In this document: in pieces, positions 12,503-26,300 of the stretch
Layout: the number at the start of each line of letters is the position of its first letter
How positions within the stretch are numbered: position 1 is the first letter of the stretch
From: Eonycteris spelaea
Taxonomy: Eukaryota; Chordata; Mammalia; Chiroptera; Pteropodidae
Reading direction: 5' to 3'
Assembly: GCA_003508835.1 (NCBI GenBank)
Contig: PUFA01000021.1
Coordinates: 11,014,501-11,078,500 of the forward strand
DNA: 64,000 nt
Position numbers and translations under genes: made by a program
The notes under the pieces: generated by a model
What the model saw: only the letters and a program-made list of their open reading frames with translations
The model's database searches: none
What the model was told of the DNA's origin: nothing

Positions 12503-12649
12503 GTAATTATGTGACATGATGGACGTTTTACTAACTGTGCTATATTTGTGTACCAGGTCATCATGTTGTACATATGCATTGGGTAGACTTACACAATGTT
12601 ATATATCAATTATATTTCAAAAAGCTTGAAAAAAAGATAAATGCCAACT

Positions 12650-13990
12650 TAGCCTCTGTATGTGTGTGTTGGTGTGTATATTGGTAGAGAGTAACTGTTT
12701 ATTTATACAACTAACTAGTAGCAAATAGAGCTAAGATGATTATGATAACAGAAATCAAACAACATGGTATAAGGACAAAATGGTGAGATGATTATATATA
12801 TTTTGAGGTTTGAAAAAATTAGGATAGGCCTTGGGATAGGAAATGTATTAAAAGTCAATGTTAGAACAGTAATAATCATTGTTTTGAGAAATGTATAACA
12901 GCTAGACCAGAATTTAGTTAATTAAACCTGTACTCTCTTGTGCCATCAATATTCAGTTTGCTACCTGACTATTTGTAGATGAGCTTTCTACTTCAGAGGG
13001 AATATATAGAATGAGGAAAATTGTAAGTTGTAATTAGAAATAATCATTTAACACTATATGTTTTAAAAAATTAATTTGTACTATATGTAAAAGAAAGAAA
13101 AGTGATTCTAGTTTTCCAATAACATTAACTCTCTAATCAAACTTTGAAAAAATAAATATCATAATCAAGACTTGGTATTGTCCATGCCTTCATATAAAAG
13201 CCTTATAAAGTACTTAGACTCTTAGAAAATAGCATTTATTTCAAGATATTATTTGAAATACCATTTAAAATTTTTAATAGAATTATTTATTAATTAGTTT
13301 TAGTGAACATTTAGATATCTAATGCTAACTATAATCCTTGGTCTCTGAAGAAATTTGAAGATTTCCATTTCTTTTAAATATTGTGAAGTTTAAGATAATC
13401 TAAACAATACATTTTAGTTTTGTTGAGTCAATTCTGAATGTAATTTCCAACTGTAAAACAAAGTATCATTCATTTCAATAAAACATCTCTATCTTAAACA
13501 GAATTGTGCTTTGAAACAACCTGAAAATCATTATCTTTCTCCTCACTTTAGGAAGCTCATGCTTCTTGGACTAGGTGAGGAATAGCAATTTCCCCTGCAG
13601 GAGTTTGTCCTTTCTAATTCTAAACAGAAAGTCTGCAGTTTGCCTGAAGAGATTATGTGCCAGTTGGCTAAGATATTGAGCAGGAGAGCCTCTTACCATG
13701 TATGACCCTTATCATTTATGTAAGAGCTCTACCCAGGGATAAACGGCACTAGAGGGAATTGAGGATGCTTGGTGTCTAGAATTAGCCTGTCTGATCACTA
13801 GAACATTTCTTCATTCAAAATTGAACTTACTGTTACAAATATTTCTACACTCATACAGAATTATTCTCTTGAAATAAAGTTATTTTTTGGCCGTATTGGA
13901 GCTTAAATGATTAAGTTCTTCCCACCAAGGAATGAGAACATGTATGTGTCATGTTAACACATGACATATTCTGTATTATACTTCATGGTG
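12650..13990. other. AT-rich intron sequence, nothing recognised
   Basis: No gene or nameable repeat. There is a small hairpin at 13947-13966: TGTCATGT, a TAAC loop, then ACATGACA. Confidence 0.45.
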
Positions 13991-13999
13991 TGTCACAGA

Positions 14000-14230
14000 G
14001 ACGACTTATTGAAACATTGGCTCTTGAGTAAAACAGGACAAAAACTGCATTGAACTTATAACCTACATGATCCTGGGCAAGTTTCTTAACAAGGCCATTT
14101 TCCAAACTCTAAAAGGGGATAACAATATTTACTTTCCAATATGTCAGCAATATTATTTATGTAATACATGCAAAAAGTCTATGAAACTCTTTGAAATATA
14201 GAAGGCACCCATAGTGGCAGTTACTAATAT
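14000..14230 (+). repeat. MIR SINE
   Basis: Motifs in MIR order: ATGATCCTGGGCAAGTTTCT, TAACAAGGCCATTTTCCAAA, CTCTAAAAGGGGATAACAAT, then GAAATATAGAAGGCACCCAT near the 3' end. Diverged and ancient. The nearby open frame at 14214-14408 is not a gene. Confidence 0.75.
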
Positions 14231-14849
14231 TTTTACTTATACAATTGCTGATCATAAACAGTACCAAGTTTGTGTAAATTTGTTTTGCTCAGTGCATTTA
14301 TTTGATAATTATGAGCTTATAAAATATTTTAACATCTCTCTTTTAGAAAGTCAAGCTAATATTTTCAAGTCAAATCAAATCATCTTTCTAAAGTCTATAG
14401 TTAAATAAGAGTGAATGTCAACACAATCACAATATTTGGAAAGAAGAAAAACAGGAATTACTAACCTCAGTGCCTTGTTAAGCTACCTTTCAATAGATAT
14501 TTCTGGATTGTTATTGTGTAGTTTTGGATCAAAAAACTTTGAAACAAATAACTATCAAAATACTTAAATTACTATATGTAGATTTCACATTAAGTAGTGA
14601 ATGAGAGCAATACAATCTAAGGCATCTGGCTGTTTGATCACTGTGCTTGCAGTACCAATTCCAAATATTTTAAACACTATTGTAAAGGATGAGAGGCTAG
14701 TACCATTCACATATTCATTCCTTATCAAGTTTGTTACTTAAGCTGTTGATATGTGATTATATTTCATGTTAAAAGCAATTGAGAATCTGATGACAACACT
14801 ACAAGCTAAACTTATATAAAACAGAAAGCAACAATGAACAAAAAAACAA

Positions 14850-15080
14850 ACAAATTCATAGACAGGCAAAAGTACAGTGGTTATCAGAGGGAAAGCGGGT
14901 GAGGGAGGATGTACCAGGGTAAGAGGGTCAAATATATGGTGATAGAAGGAGACTTATGGTGACAGAAGGAGACCAAACTCTGGAAATGCAACAGACAGAT
15001 GTTGTATTATAGAACTGCATGCCTGAATTTTATATATAATTAACCAATTTTATCCCAGTAAATTTAATTTTAAAAAAATT
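14850..15080 (+). mobile_element. L1 3' end, bat-type tail
   Basis: A 5'-truncated L1 3' UTR with CAGTGGTTATCAGAGGGAAA, GGGTCAAATATATGGTGA, TGTTGTATTATAGAACTGCA and the tail TAACCAATTTTATCCCAGTA followed by A-rich sequence. An internal block of about 20 bp is duplicated in tandem: GGTGATAGAAGGAGACTTAT, then GGTGACAGAAGGAGACC. Confidence 0.85.
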
Positions 15081-15595
15081 TAAAACATTTCCATTTATCT
15101 CTTATCTTTGTCAAAATGAATAGATATAAAAAGGTTTTCAAATTTCTAAGGGGTTTCGTGTCACTTTTTTTCCACAAGAATTCTAATAGCATATTTGTTA
15201 ATCTATCTTTTACTTTTTAAATATAGCTTCAAAATGTAAATAAAATAAATTTTGCCTCACTATGAACATTTCTCACTTTTCATAGTGAAATACTGACAGT
15301 GGTTTAGTAAGGATTCCCAATGGCAACACATGCCCACCTGCCGAAAAACAGATGGTGGAATTGACAACAGTTTCCTCCTATTCTCTAAAAAATGTAATTG
15401 AGTTTTCTGGCTCCCACTTAGGATACAGAAGTTAGGTGCAATATTGCCATCACCAAACACAATAACAAAGTGTGGCTTGTCAAAAAATAATAAAAATAAC
15501 TTCTGATCACTACAGAGACCTGAAGTTGCAAGGGAAACTATGATTTGAAACTGAAGATTGGAATGGAACATCAGTGAGGCTTTGAAGATATAAAT

Positions 15596-15785
15596 GATTT
15601 TTTAATTAAACTTACTGGAGTGACGTTGGTTAAAAAATTATATAGGTTTCAAGTGTACAATTCTATAATATATCTTATGTATATTGCGCTGTATGTTTAT
15701 CACCGAAAGTCAAATCTCCTTCCATTACGATATATTTGACCCCTTAACTCTTTCAACTTCCTTCCTCCCCCTTCTCTCTTGTCAG
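15596..15785 (-). mobile_element. L1 3' end, bat-type tail, minus strand
   Basis: The reverse complement of the same L1 tail: AAACTTACTGGAGTGACGTT, TATAGGTTTCAAGTGTACAA, GTCAAATCTCCTTCCATTAC and GATATATTTGACCCCTTAAC. It is truncated immediately before an older plus-strand L1. Confidence 0.85.
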
Positions 15786-15789
15786 ATCT

Positions 15790-18100
15790 AAACAAGTCTA
15801 TCAACCTTCCTGAGCTTTACTTATAGAAAATTTCATTCAAGAGCAAAAACTACACTTATGAAGTCCACATGGACCACTCAACAAGGTAGACCATACTGCA
15901 GGGCCATCAAACAAATATTAACACATTTATGAGAACTATGCAAAATATGATCTCTAACAACATTAAATTATAAGTCAGTAACTAAAAATATCAGGAAGTA
16001 TCAAAAGTATTTGGAAATTGAAGACATTTACAAATAAGAGATCAAGGAAGTAGCCACAAGAGAAATTAAAATATAGTTTAAATTGAGTTAAAATTAAAAC
16101 GTAATATTTCAGAATTAAGGTAATCCAACGATAACAATAACAGAGAGAAACTTATAGCAACAAATAAATATGTTAGAAAAAATGTTTAAATCAATGTTTT
16201 AGATGTCACATTGAGATAAAAAGAAGAAAGGAAGAAAAGCTAAAGTAAGTAAAAGGGAAAAAGTAATAAATAGCATAAGCAATGAAATTTTAAAATGAAG
16301 AATAATAGATAAAATCAAAGAGACAAAAGGCCGATTTTTATAAAGATTGTTAAAATCAACAAACCTCTAGTGAAGTTAGCTATGAAAGAGAAGATACAAA
16401 TTATCAATAATAAATAAAATATGTACATCACTCCAGTTCTTTAGATGTCAGAAGTATAATATGAAGATAATTGAAAATCTTTATGCCAAAATCTTCAAAA
16501 TTTTAGATAAAATGAAAACATTCCTCGAATGACACAAACTACCAAAGAAAATAAAGATAATAGATAACCTTGAGAGTCCTGATTCTATTAAAAGCAATTT
16601 TATGTGTAGTTTTTTCTTTCAACAATGAAACTCCAAGCCAAAACAGTTTTTCTAGAAAATTCTATCAAAATTTATAAAATACATAATAGCAGGTCTACAC
16701 TAACTATTCCAGGAAATAAAGTGAAAAATGCTTTCTGAGTCATTTTATTAAGAACAATTAGTATATGAAATCAAATAAAAATACTATAAGAAAACAAAAT
16801 AGAGGCCATTTTTTTTTGCACGAACATAAACACAACATTTTGCAGCAAAATATTGGTAAACCCTGGAGAACGATATTTATAAAAGAATAATACATCATGA
16901 CACAGTATGAGAAGTTGATTCAACATTTGAAAATTAACCAATGAGTATCATTATGATGAAATTGAAGAATATTATTAGGTTATTAGCCTATAGCTAAAAC
17001 CTAAAACTATAAAATTTCAGTAGAATACATGGAAGAAAATATTTTTCATCATTAGCTAAGAAAAAAAAATGAATGTAACACCAAAAATGTAAGGCACACA
17101 CAAAAAATTAATAAAATGTACTTCATCAAAATTAAAAATGTTATTTGAAAAACAAAGTTAATGAAAAAATAAGATGCAAACTAAGAAAAATCTTCACATT
17201 ATATAATAAAGGAATTTGAAAGAAAATTCTTAAAAGTTAATAATAAAACAAACAAATCAAAATTTAAAAATAGGCACAAAACTTTAACAGGCACTTCATC
17301 AAAGAAGATATAAAGATGGAAAAATAAAACTCATGAAAAGATTCTCAAAATAACTAGTCATTAAGGAAATTCTAATCAAAACCATAATGGAATATTAGTA
17401 TTTATTCAGAATGGCTAACATTAAACCATTATTTAAAATGATTTCAATTGCTGCCAAAGATATAAGCAATTAAAAGTCTCAAATATTGATTGTGGGAGGT
17501 AAAATTTTGCAGGCACTTTGGAAGACCCATGGTAGTTTCTTATAAAATTAAACATACACCTATTACACACAATTTATCAATCTCAGAACTAGATACTTAA
17601 CTCAAGGGAAACAAAATGTGTATTTATACAAAAATCTGTACATGAATGAATATAGTTTTATTAATAATTGTCAAAATGTAACATTCTGTAATTAGTAAAT
17701 GAATAAATTATCTATTGTTTATCCATAAAATGAAATACGACTCAGATAAAAAGACAATGTATACCGATACGTTCGCTGTGGATAATTCTCAAATGTCCTA
17801 TGCTAATTTAAAGAATCCAGATTCAGAAGACTACATATTGTATCATTTTATTTAAATAAACAGTCTAAAAAAAAAAGAAAAAAGTTTTAGGGCTAGAACA
17901 CCATGTGGTTGCTCCTAAGAGCTGGAAATGAAAGTCGTGGTTGATTATCCAGGGACAGGTGAGAATTTTGAGGTAAAAATGCACTGTTCACATGTTGATT
18001 ATGTTAGTGTTTACATGACTACATGTGTTGTCAAAATTTTTAGAATTGTTCAAAAAAAATTGACGATATGAATTGTATCTCAATAATAGAATTTAAAATG
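15790..18100 (+). mobile_element. Old L1 LINE, degenerate ORF2 and 3' UTR
   Basis: A long, heavily mutated L1 ORF2. Recognisable phrases include TGAAGTCCACATGGACCACT, AGGTAGACCATACTGCAGGG, CTTATAGCAACAAATAAATA, AAAATCAACAAACCTCTAG, CTAATCAAAACCATAATGG and TTCAGAATGGCTAAC, all in L1 order. The 3' end near TTGTATCTCAATAATAGAA closes the element. No open frame survives; it is much more diverged than the bat-type tails. Confidence 0.8.
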
Positions 18101-18194
18101 TAGTTTTATTACTTCATATTGAACTTCACTCAGATCGTCTCTTTAGACAGCTCAGGTGATGAAAAAAACTTTCAAAACATCCAATTTCACACAA

Positions 18195-19110
18195 TATTTT
18201 TTACTTTCTTTGAATATTTTTAGTAGACTCTTTTAAGAGCAGTTTTAGGTTTACAGCAAAATTGAAGGTATAGAGATTTCCCATGTTTCCCAAACATCCG
18301 CTCCTGCATACCCTTCCCAGCTCCAGGCGTCCTGCTCTAGTGAGGTACAGCTGATGAATCTACGACTGATGAATCTGCACTGGCATATCATAAGTCTATC
18401 GTTTATATTAGGGTAATATCTTGGTTTTGTAAATTCTGTGGGGTTGGACCAACGTATGGTGGCGTGTATCCATCACATTAGTATCATACAGAGTAGTTTC
18501 ACTGCCCTAAGAATCTTCTATGCTCTACCTGTTCATCTGTCTTCCCATTCCCAACCTCTGGAAACTACTGATCTTTTTACTGTAGCCATACTCCCTCTTT
18601 TCTAGAAGGGCGTATAAATGGAATCATATACTATGCGGCCTTTTCACATTGGCTTTTTTCGCTTAGTAGTATGCATTTAAATTCCTCCAGCTCTTTTCAT
18701 GGATTGACAGCTCATTTTTTGTTAGTGCTAAATAATATTCCACTGTTGGGATGTATTACAGTTTATCTATTCACCTACTAAACAACATCTTGGTTTTTTC
18801 CAATTTGATGATTATGAATAAAGCCATTATCCATCTACAGGTTTTTGTGTGGACATAAATCTTCATCTCCTCTGGGTAATATCAAGGTATGCAATTGCTC
18901 GATCAGATGGTAAGAGCATGTTTAGTTTAAGAAACAGCCAAACCGTCTTCCATATCATTTTGCATTCTTATTAACAATGAACAGGAGTTGCTGTTGCTTC
19001 ACACCCTGCCAGCATTTTGTGTCATGAGTGTTCTAGATTGTGTCCATTTCAATAATGTGTAGTGGTATCTCATTGTTTTAATTTGCATTTCTTTGATGAC
19101 ATAGATCGTG
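18195..19110 (-). mobile_element. Old L1 (L1ME/L1MC-like) 3' UTR, minus strand
   Basis: Minus-strand L1 with typical antisense phrases: TTTAGGTTTACAGCAAAATT, GTGGGGTTGGACCAACGTAT, AAATGGAATCATATACTATG, ATAATATTCCACTGTTGGGA and TAATGTGTAGTGGTATCTCA. A 16-bp stretch (CTGATGAATCTACGAC / CTGATGAATCTGCACT) is duplicated at about 18351-18382. Confidence 0.85.
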
Positions 19111-19119
19111 GATTACAGC

Positions 19120-20040
19120 ATGTTTATTTTAGTTACGGTAGAGAAATTAATTAAATAATGATAAATAAATATTGTTAGAAGAATTCTCTTCATAAATAAG
19201 TGAAATAATATATAAAGTGCACTAATCTATTTTTTATACGAAAAGATTCACATCACTGCTGCTGAACTCTGAACTACCTGAAAATTCTATAATTCGTTTT
19301 ATCATTTAAGCTATTCATAGATGTTTCCCAAATTAGTGGAACACTGTGTTTATTAAATTTAATTTAATACAGCTTAAGTCTGTGAAAAGTATTTTATGAT
19401 AAAAATTTTTGCCCCCGGTTTGTGATGAGACGTTTGAATAGAAAATGACTGGTTTTTTAATGAGAAAAAAAGATTCAAATCCATTTATAAATCTTGAGTA
19501 GTCTTAACATTTTAAATGCTTATTAAGAATTAATAAGTTTTGAGATACCTAAACGTCCCTGCATATTTTCTCAGAGTGTGATTCCACACATAACTCCTCT
19601 GTAGGTCATTTTTCTTTAAATAAATTAAACATGTATTTTACATAATATTTGGATTAGAGGAGAAAGGAATAGGTCAGGGCAAAAGAGTACAAAGTTCCCT
19701 TGAATTTAGGACTTGGGAAGTAACTGATTTTCTGTAGTTGGCCAACATAGCCTTAGCCTCTCTGATTATGATATTTATGTTGTAAAAGAGATTTGCAGTG
19801 TCATTAAGGTTACTAAGCACTAGACCTTCTGACAGGGAGATTATCCAGATAGGCCTAACCTATCTGATGCCTTCAAAACAGAGTTTTCTTTATCCATTCA
19901 TCTGTGATAGATACTTTAACTTTCTTAAAAAAAATATTAATGAATAAATAATATATAAATATTTTTTAAAAGAGTTTTCTTTGCCTTGTAGCTGTGGTTG
20001 TAGTCGAAATAGACTTTCAGAGTCAAGAAGAATTTGACAA
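19120..20040. other. AT-rich intron sequence, nothing recognised
   Basis: AT-rich with short A/T runs. No gene or repeat recognised. Confidence 0.45.
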
Positions 20041-20044
20041 AAAG

Positions 20045-20365
20045 AGGTATTTTATAGCTGAATTGAAGGTATCTTCATATGGAAGGGATTTGAGAGCTGC
20101 CTCTAAGAGCTGAGAGTGATTCCTGGCTCACAGCCAGGGACCTGGGTCCTATAACTGCTTCAAACTGGATTCTGCCAACAACCTGAATGATCCTTTCCCA
20201 GAGCCTCCAGTTGACATCTCGATCCAGTTTTATGAGATTATAAGAACACACTAGGTGACTTAAAGTCTGACCGTCAGAGCTGTGAGATAATATAATACAT
20301 TGCTGCCTCTTAGTTTGGCCACTTGTCAAGCAGCAATAGAAAACTAATAATAACAAAAGAAAGAG
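20045..20365 (+). repeat. LTR of ERVL-MaLR type (MLT1-like)
   Basis: Phrases in MaLR order: GAGAGCTGCCTCTAAGAGCT, TGGCTCACAGCCAGGGACCT, AACTGGATTCTGCCAACAAC, AGAGCCTCCAGTTGACATCT, GAGCTGTGAGATAATATAAT and CAGCAATAGAAAACTAATAA at the 3' end. A solo, partly deleted LTR. The 93-codon frame on the opposite strand is a chance frame. Confidence 0.75.
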
Positions 20366-20399
20366 GAGATTGAGGATTCAAAACCTATTTCCAACAGGA

Positions 20400-23300
20400 G
20401 GACAAATAAACTATATACCAAAAACCCCCAAAACTTTAGGAATTATGACAAGCATATTGTCTACATAATTATAATTTAGGCTTTGAAAAGAAACTCACTA
20501 TTAGATTTATGTATCTCTTTAATTTGAACATTAATTATTTTCTATGCTTTTAATTCATTTTACTTTTTACTTTCCAATTAAATACCCCGCACATATTATT
20601 ATATACTACTTGTTTTAAGATCAAAAATAATGATGTTCTTAGACGAATTCTATTTCTCAAAATATTTTTGTGAAAAAGACAAAGTACATGTGAGAGCATT
20701 TAACATCCCTTAGCATGCTTGCAAATCGAAAGAAATACAGTATGTTGGTAGACTAGATGTTTCTTTCAAAATAAAGTAATATTTAAATTTCTTCTATTTT
20801 TCAGTTATTTCCCTTTCAACAAAAAATTAGTTTGAAGATAGATTCAAAAAGGTTAGTTAGCAAAGTGAGGTTCAAATGAAGTCTCAAGTTGGTAGCTACA
20901 TTTCAGAAAATACACTGTAAAATGAAATGAAAATACAATACACAGAATCACCTGTAAAATAGGGTTTGGAAGAAAAGACTATCAAATGTATGCCATATTT
21001 TACAGAAGGGAAGGACTCTGCAGGAAAATGAGACCTTTCTACGAGCTTATTGCATATACACTCAGATTCAGAGAAAATGGTGGGTAATGGATTTACTCTC
21101 TGCTAAAGGTCCTTGAATGTGTGAGTCACTGTTTGACCCCCCTTCTGAAAGGTGGAGCTAGACTGTGGATTTGTGAGAAGCCAAAACCCAGAGGGGTTAA
21201 TACAAGTTCGTCCTTTCACTTACTTCACCTCAGGAGAACAAAATAATTCATAATGATCACGTCTCAGCGTAAATTTAAATTTATCTGTGTTGACTCTTCC
21301 ATGCCCAATGGGTGAATGAAAATACATGGGATCTAATAAAATGCAGTCACCATCTCGGCTTACTTTTTCACCAATTGTTCCTTTTTGGGGGGTACGTATT
21401 TTGATTTTCTTATATATACCACATACATACAGATGTTTTCAATCTCACACGAGGATATATATATTCTTTTAAAAATTGCTCATTCTTTTACATATGAAAA
21501 TATAAACACTTATCAGGAATGTTCAGGATTTATGCTGGCATTTACTTCAAGCAGGCATATACAACCCATAGACACAGTAATGTGGTGCTGAGGAGATTCC
21601 ACATAGATATTATAAGTAAGAAAAGAACAAATGGGTCATCTAGTCTTCCAGAGCACTGCTTCATACTGTGCATAATAGAGGTAAATATCACCATATCAGA
21701 ATTCTTGCTATGACTTTATGCTTGAGTGTCATAGATATATAGTTTATCACATGATAAATTCAAAATTGCACAGATCATATTATCCCCGCATTTTGATTCT
21801 AAAAGCTTGGGGTCTCCTATCCTGCTTGATAAAATACTTAAAATCGCTTTTCTATTAATTATCTATTAATACACAACACATTATAGTGTGATAAACTATG
21901 AACCAGATACCACTGAATCTGTCTTAATTTTCTTTATTCATGAATTAATGATAAGTTATTGTTTTACCCATAACATGTATAGTGTATGAAATTAATGCAA
22001 AAATGAGCAGAATAAAACAATGTATAGCTAGCTATATTTAAAATTACAGCATACTGTTCTTATGCTTTTCTTTCCATAACAAATAAAATACTATGTATAT
22101 GAGAATAAAAAGTACATAGGCTTATTTTTCTGGTATAATTTTAAAAATAATGCTAAGTGAACAAAGAGGACTTGGGGAAATTGGTTAAAAAAATTAGGGA
22201 AATGAATAGATTTAGTTTTATTCCTTCTCTTGTAACATAGATGAGAAAAGGTCATCTAAAACATCCAAAGCTGGAAATTACACTGTTTTTTTTTCAAATA
22301 GTTAAACATTATAATAATGCAACAGTGCATTAAAGCTAACAAAATTAATGCTTTCAAAAATGTTTCTCTTTATGCTGCTAATAGGTGTTCAGGCATTTTT
22401 GGAACCTTTCAAATAATGACAGAATTTTATGAGTAAAATGCCTTAGTGAGGAAAAAAAATGATTCTATCCCCCTGTAAAATTATAATTTATAGTTTTTTC
22501 TTTATTCTTGCAATTCTTTACAATATATAAAATATACTGATGCTAACTGCTATTTATAAATAAGTATGAACCTGATCATCTCCTATGCCTTCAAGTTTTA
22601 TAAGTATGATCAAATTCTTCTAAGTACATGAAAATTGAATGAGGAAGTTATTTGATTTTAAGTGCTTCTATACCTACATCTTAAATTCTTAGTTTGAAAG
22701 AATGGGTTTGGGGACAATTTTAAGTTAAGACTATCCTAAACAAGAATTTTCAGAATGAACTGTGGAGAAGACAAATCCTGAGTCATAATTTTTGAAGAGA
22801 TGAAAACGAGACCCTTGTTTAATGAGTAATGTTCGGGAGTAAGGAAATAAAGCTACTGCATCTCTGTGCTCACTTTGCATTACATGCAAAAGGCACTGAT
22901 AAACCCTGCACTGAATAAATCTGTTTAGTTTTAACTTCAATTTGCAATTTGACCAGTGAATATTGTTTTATTTTATTCATTTTTGATGATTTATTAATAA
23001 TTCACATGCAATATTTTGAGAAATGACATTTTATGTTACTGAATAAAATTCTCAAGAAAATTTTCTTTAGCCTTAAATAAGAACTTAAAAAACTGAAAAA
23101 AAAATTAGATAGTCCACTACCTTAACTTTTGCATATAGTTTATGGAACTGTTGAGGTTAAAAACAAAAAGGCATTTAAGATATTAAAAAATAATAATATT
23201 TATAGTCAGTATATTGACAAGTTTAATTCCTGAAGTTGATTCTATAAAATGAATGTTGAACATGACATATGTCTATACAGCACAGTGGAATAAACTATTG

Positions 23301-26300
23301 AAGTAACTGTGTATAAGAATTTTGAAGAAATATATTTATCTCTGTGAAGTAACTCGCATTAGCAACAAGTTACGGCATGTTAGTCTAACTGTAACAGACT
23401 GTGGAATCTTAGAAAATGTGGTGACCTTGATTTTAATAATATTTGACATGATTACTCATTATAGCCTTTTTTAAATATAAAGAATTTTGTTCGAGAAAAT
23501 AATATTTAGGGACACTCAAAACATCTGTATTGATCTTCGATGATTAATTTCTTATGGGGAAATTAGTGTAAAACTCAAAGGAAATTTCTAGTAGCTTTTA
23601 GAAGGGCTTTAGATGATTAACTAGTCCTGGAAAGTTTATTATTGTATGTGTGGTTAATATTTTGGCATAGGTAGAAAGCTGATCAAATATGTATATTACA
23701 CAGAATTGAGAGAAATTCCAGGTCATGAAATCTAAATCTAATCTAGGTAGCAAAACTGACTATCTGAAAGGATAAAAAAATAATGTGAAATTTCAAATGT
23801 AGGTATAAAGAAATCAACTGCATATATTTCAAAATGGCCCCAGTTAATTCTCAAAACAAACGTGAAAATGGTCAGAGCTCTTGAAAATAAGGCATGGAGA
23901 ATTTCTGTAATTTTCTTTTGGGGGAAATAAACATTTCAGTTTTATTTTTATCACTGTATATCCATATGTAGAAGTATGATTCACATATATTTGGGTATTC
24001 ATAAATATGTTTGAAAGAATTAATGGTTCAGAATATCTAAACATGAGTAAGAAGACTTTCATAAAATAGATAATCATGATAATTAATAATTGGTAAAAAT
24101 TCCATCATAAAATTCTGAACACATTTATAAAGATAAACATTACAAAAGAAAACATTAAAACTATATTATTACTTATCGGAAATGTTGCAGAAATAATTTA
24201 TATAAAAATTATTTTATTATGGTATCATCTACTTCATGCTGTGAAGTATGAAATAATACATTATAAAAATAATAAACTATCAAAATAAATTTTAAAATTC
24301 TCTAGACTCATTAAATTGCACGATTCACTTTTGTTGTCTGGAGCAAAAAATTATTTTCTGTACAAATAATAAACTAGGAAATAAACTGTCAGATAATCAA
24401 AATATATTTATACATTATTGCTTAAAAAAGCTTAACTTTAAAACTTTTGATTAATATTCATCTAGTTTCTATGTGCTAAATGCTATTTGTTAGAACATTA
24501 AAAGGCACCTGGTAGTTTAATAAATGCTTCTTCCTATCAGCAACTTTCAATTATGTTATTCGGCAACAGTGACATCCATGAATAGAATTCTGTGCTACTG
24601 ATTAAGTCATTATATATTTTTATTAAAAAAGGCACAGTGGTTTGATCTTCAAATTTTCCAAGCTTAATATGTAAATTATGAGTGTAAAGAGAGAAAGATA
24701 AAAGATTGACATGAAAACCAGGTATTCTGAAAAGAAATCATTCACACGTGGAAATTGAGTGTTGGCTAAGGAAACAGCGAGGAAGTTGACCTAAGAAAGA
24801 AGTGTGATTATACAACAGGAAAAATCATTATTATTGTGGTGAGAGTTTAAGAAAAGCCTGGATAATATGAAAGTTAAAATTTTTAACATGCAGCAATAAG
24901 ATATTGTGACACAGTATGTGCTACATAAAGGAATAATTTAGGGTGTAAAAAATTGTAATTGTTATGCAAGATTAATTGAGAAAAAGAAGTCAAAATTCAA
25001 TTTAATCTTATTTAGATTAGTGAGATAAGTTAAGGATATGTAATAATGACCTTATACAGGATTAAAACAACAACAAAAAAATCCATCACATATTTCACAA
25101 GAAAAATAAGTTTTAATGACCCATCCTAGCTGAACAATGGAAGGGATTGATCAAACTATCTTTCAATATCTTCTCTGCAAGAGTAGCTAAAATATTATAG
25201 CAGCCAATGAAGAATCTATGACTGAAAAATTATTTAAAGAGGAATTTTGGCTTTGTAGGCACTGGTAAACATTTGCAAAAGTTGTTTTGTAAGGAGACAG
25301 AAATAGCTCTAGGTCAATTTTCCAAAAATCAATTTGATTCAAACAAATCTCCCAAAAGAAAATTGATTTTTACCAAAATGTCTGTGTTCAAAGAGAAGTA
25401 GAATATATCAATGTCACAAAAACTATAATAGGGATGGGGGAAGAGATGCAAGAAGTAAAGGCACAAAACTAGAAAAGAGAAAGGAGATTAAGAGTTTATA
25501 TAGGTCATTGCAATTAATGAGTTTTTTGTGTCCTTGTGTAAGTTTCTTTTGGAGGATAGGGAAGATATACAAGGAGAGAAAGGAATGTATCAAATACAAA
25601 TTAATTTAATCTCAAGAAAATTATTAAAATTATAGTATAAATTGGCACTCAGGTAAGTATTCTTTTTAAATGTTGAAGTCATAAATTTCATTACAATCTT
25701 GAAAGAAATAAATCCCTGTTTCTTAATCTTTTCTGTTTGGATAAAATATGCTTCCATTTTTAAATTAGCAGTTAATATTTTGTTGAGAAAATAATTTCAC
25801 CCCCCCCAAACAAAATTGATGTGACAAAAATAAAGAAATACAATAGTATATAGGTCAAGTTAGAAGTGTAGTATTAACAAGAATATATATTCATAATGAG
25901 TCAAGTATTTCATAACATTTTATCTGTACAAAATAGATAAAACTATACCTTACTATATAAAAGAATGGTTTAATGAATTACAAATTTAATACTTTTTGTC
26001 CTATCTTATATTTGTAAATAAATAAAATTAATATTTAGTCAGCTCATTATTAAAATGATTACATATTGTTCTAAAACTGTAAGAACATCCTTCAGGATTT
26101 CAAAATCTAATACCTCTCATGAGACTTATAACCAAAATGCACGCACACACACACATACACATATATAAATAAACTAGTTTGCTAATCCTGAGTGACACAA
26201 ACACAGAGATAATGTTCACAGTAATTAAACAGACTATTTAAATATTATTTATTATGAATTATATATTATTTGACAGTTTAAAAACAGATACATTTATGCA

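Larger units (their letters stand above)
10600..12640 (+). mobile_element. L1 LINE (3' part of ORF2 and 3' UTR), interrupted by a Tigger transposon
   Basis: The left part (10600-10846) reads as decayed L1 ORF2: AAACTCTTAGGAGAAAGCAC, AAGCTCTTTGATGTTGATCT, ACACAGCAAAAGAAACAGTT and AGGCAACCTACAGAATGGGG. The right part (11743 onward) resumes the same element with GGTTTGATAAGGAATTAATA, GGTGAGAATGTGGAG and TCAAAAAGTTAAAAGTAGAA, then an L1 3' UTR ending near TGTTATATATCAATTATATT. The tail resembles the older L1MA/L1MB group. A CA microsatellite (12457-12502) lies in the 3' UTR. The two halves join cleanly once the Tigger element is removed. No intact reading frame remains. Confidence 0.88.

Noticed and set aside
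13947..13966. Small perfect hairpin as a regulatory palindrome
   Set aside because: Eight-base arms around a 4-base loop are expected by chance in a window of this size.
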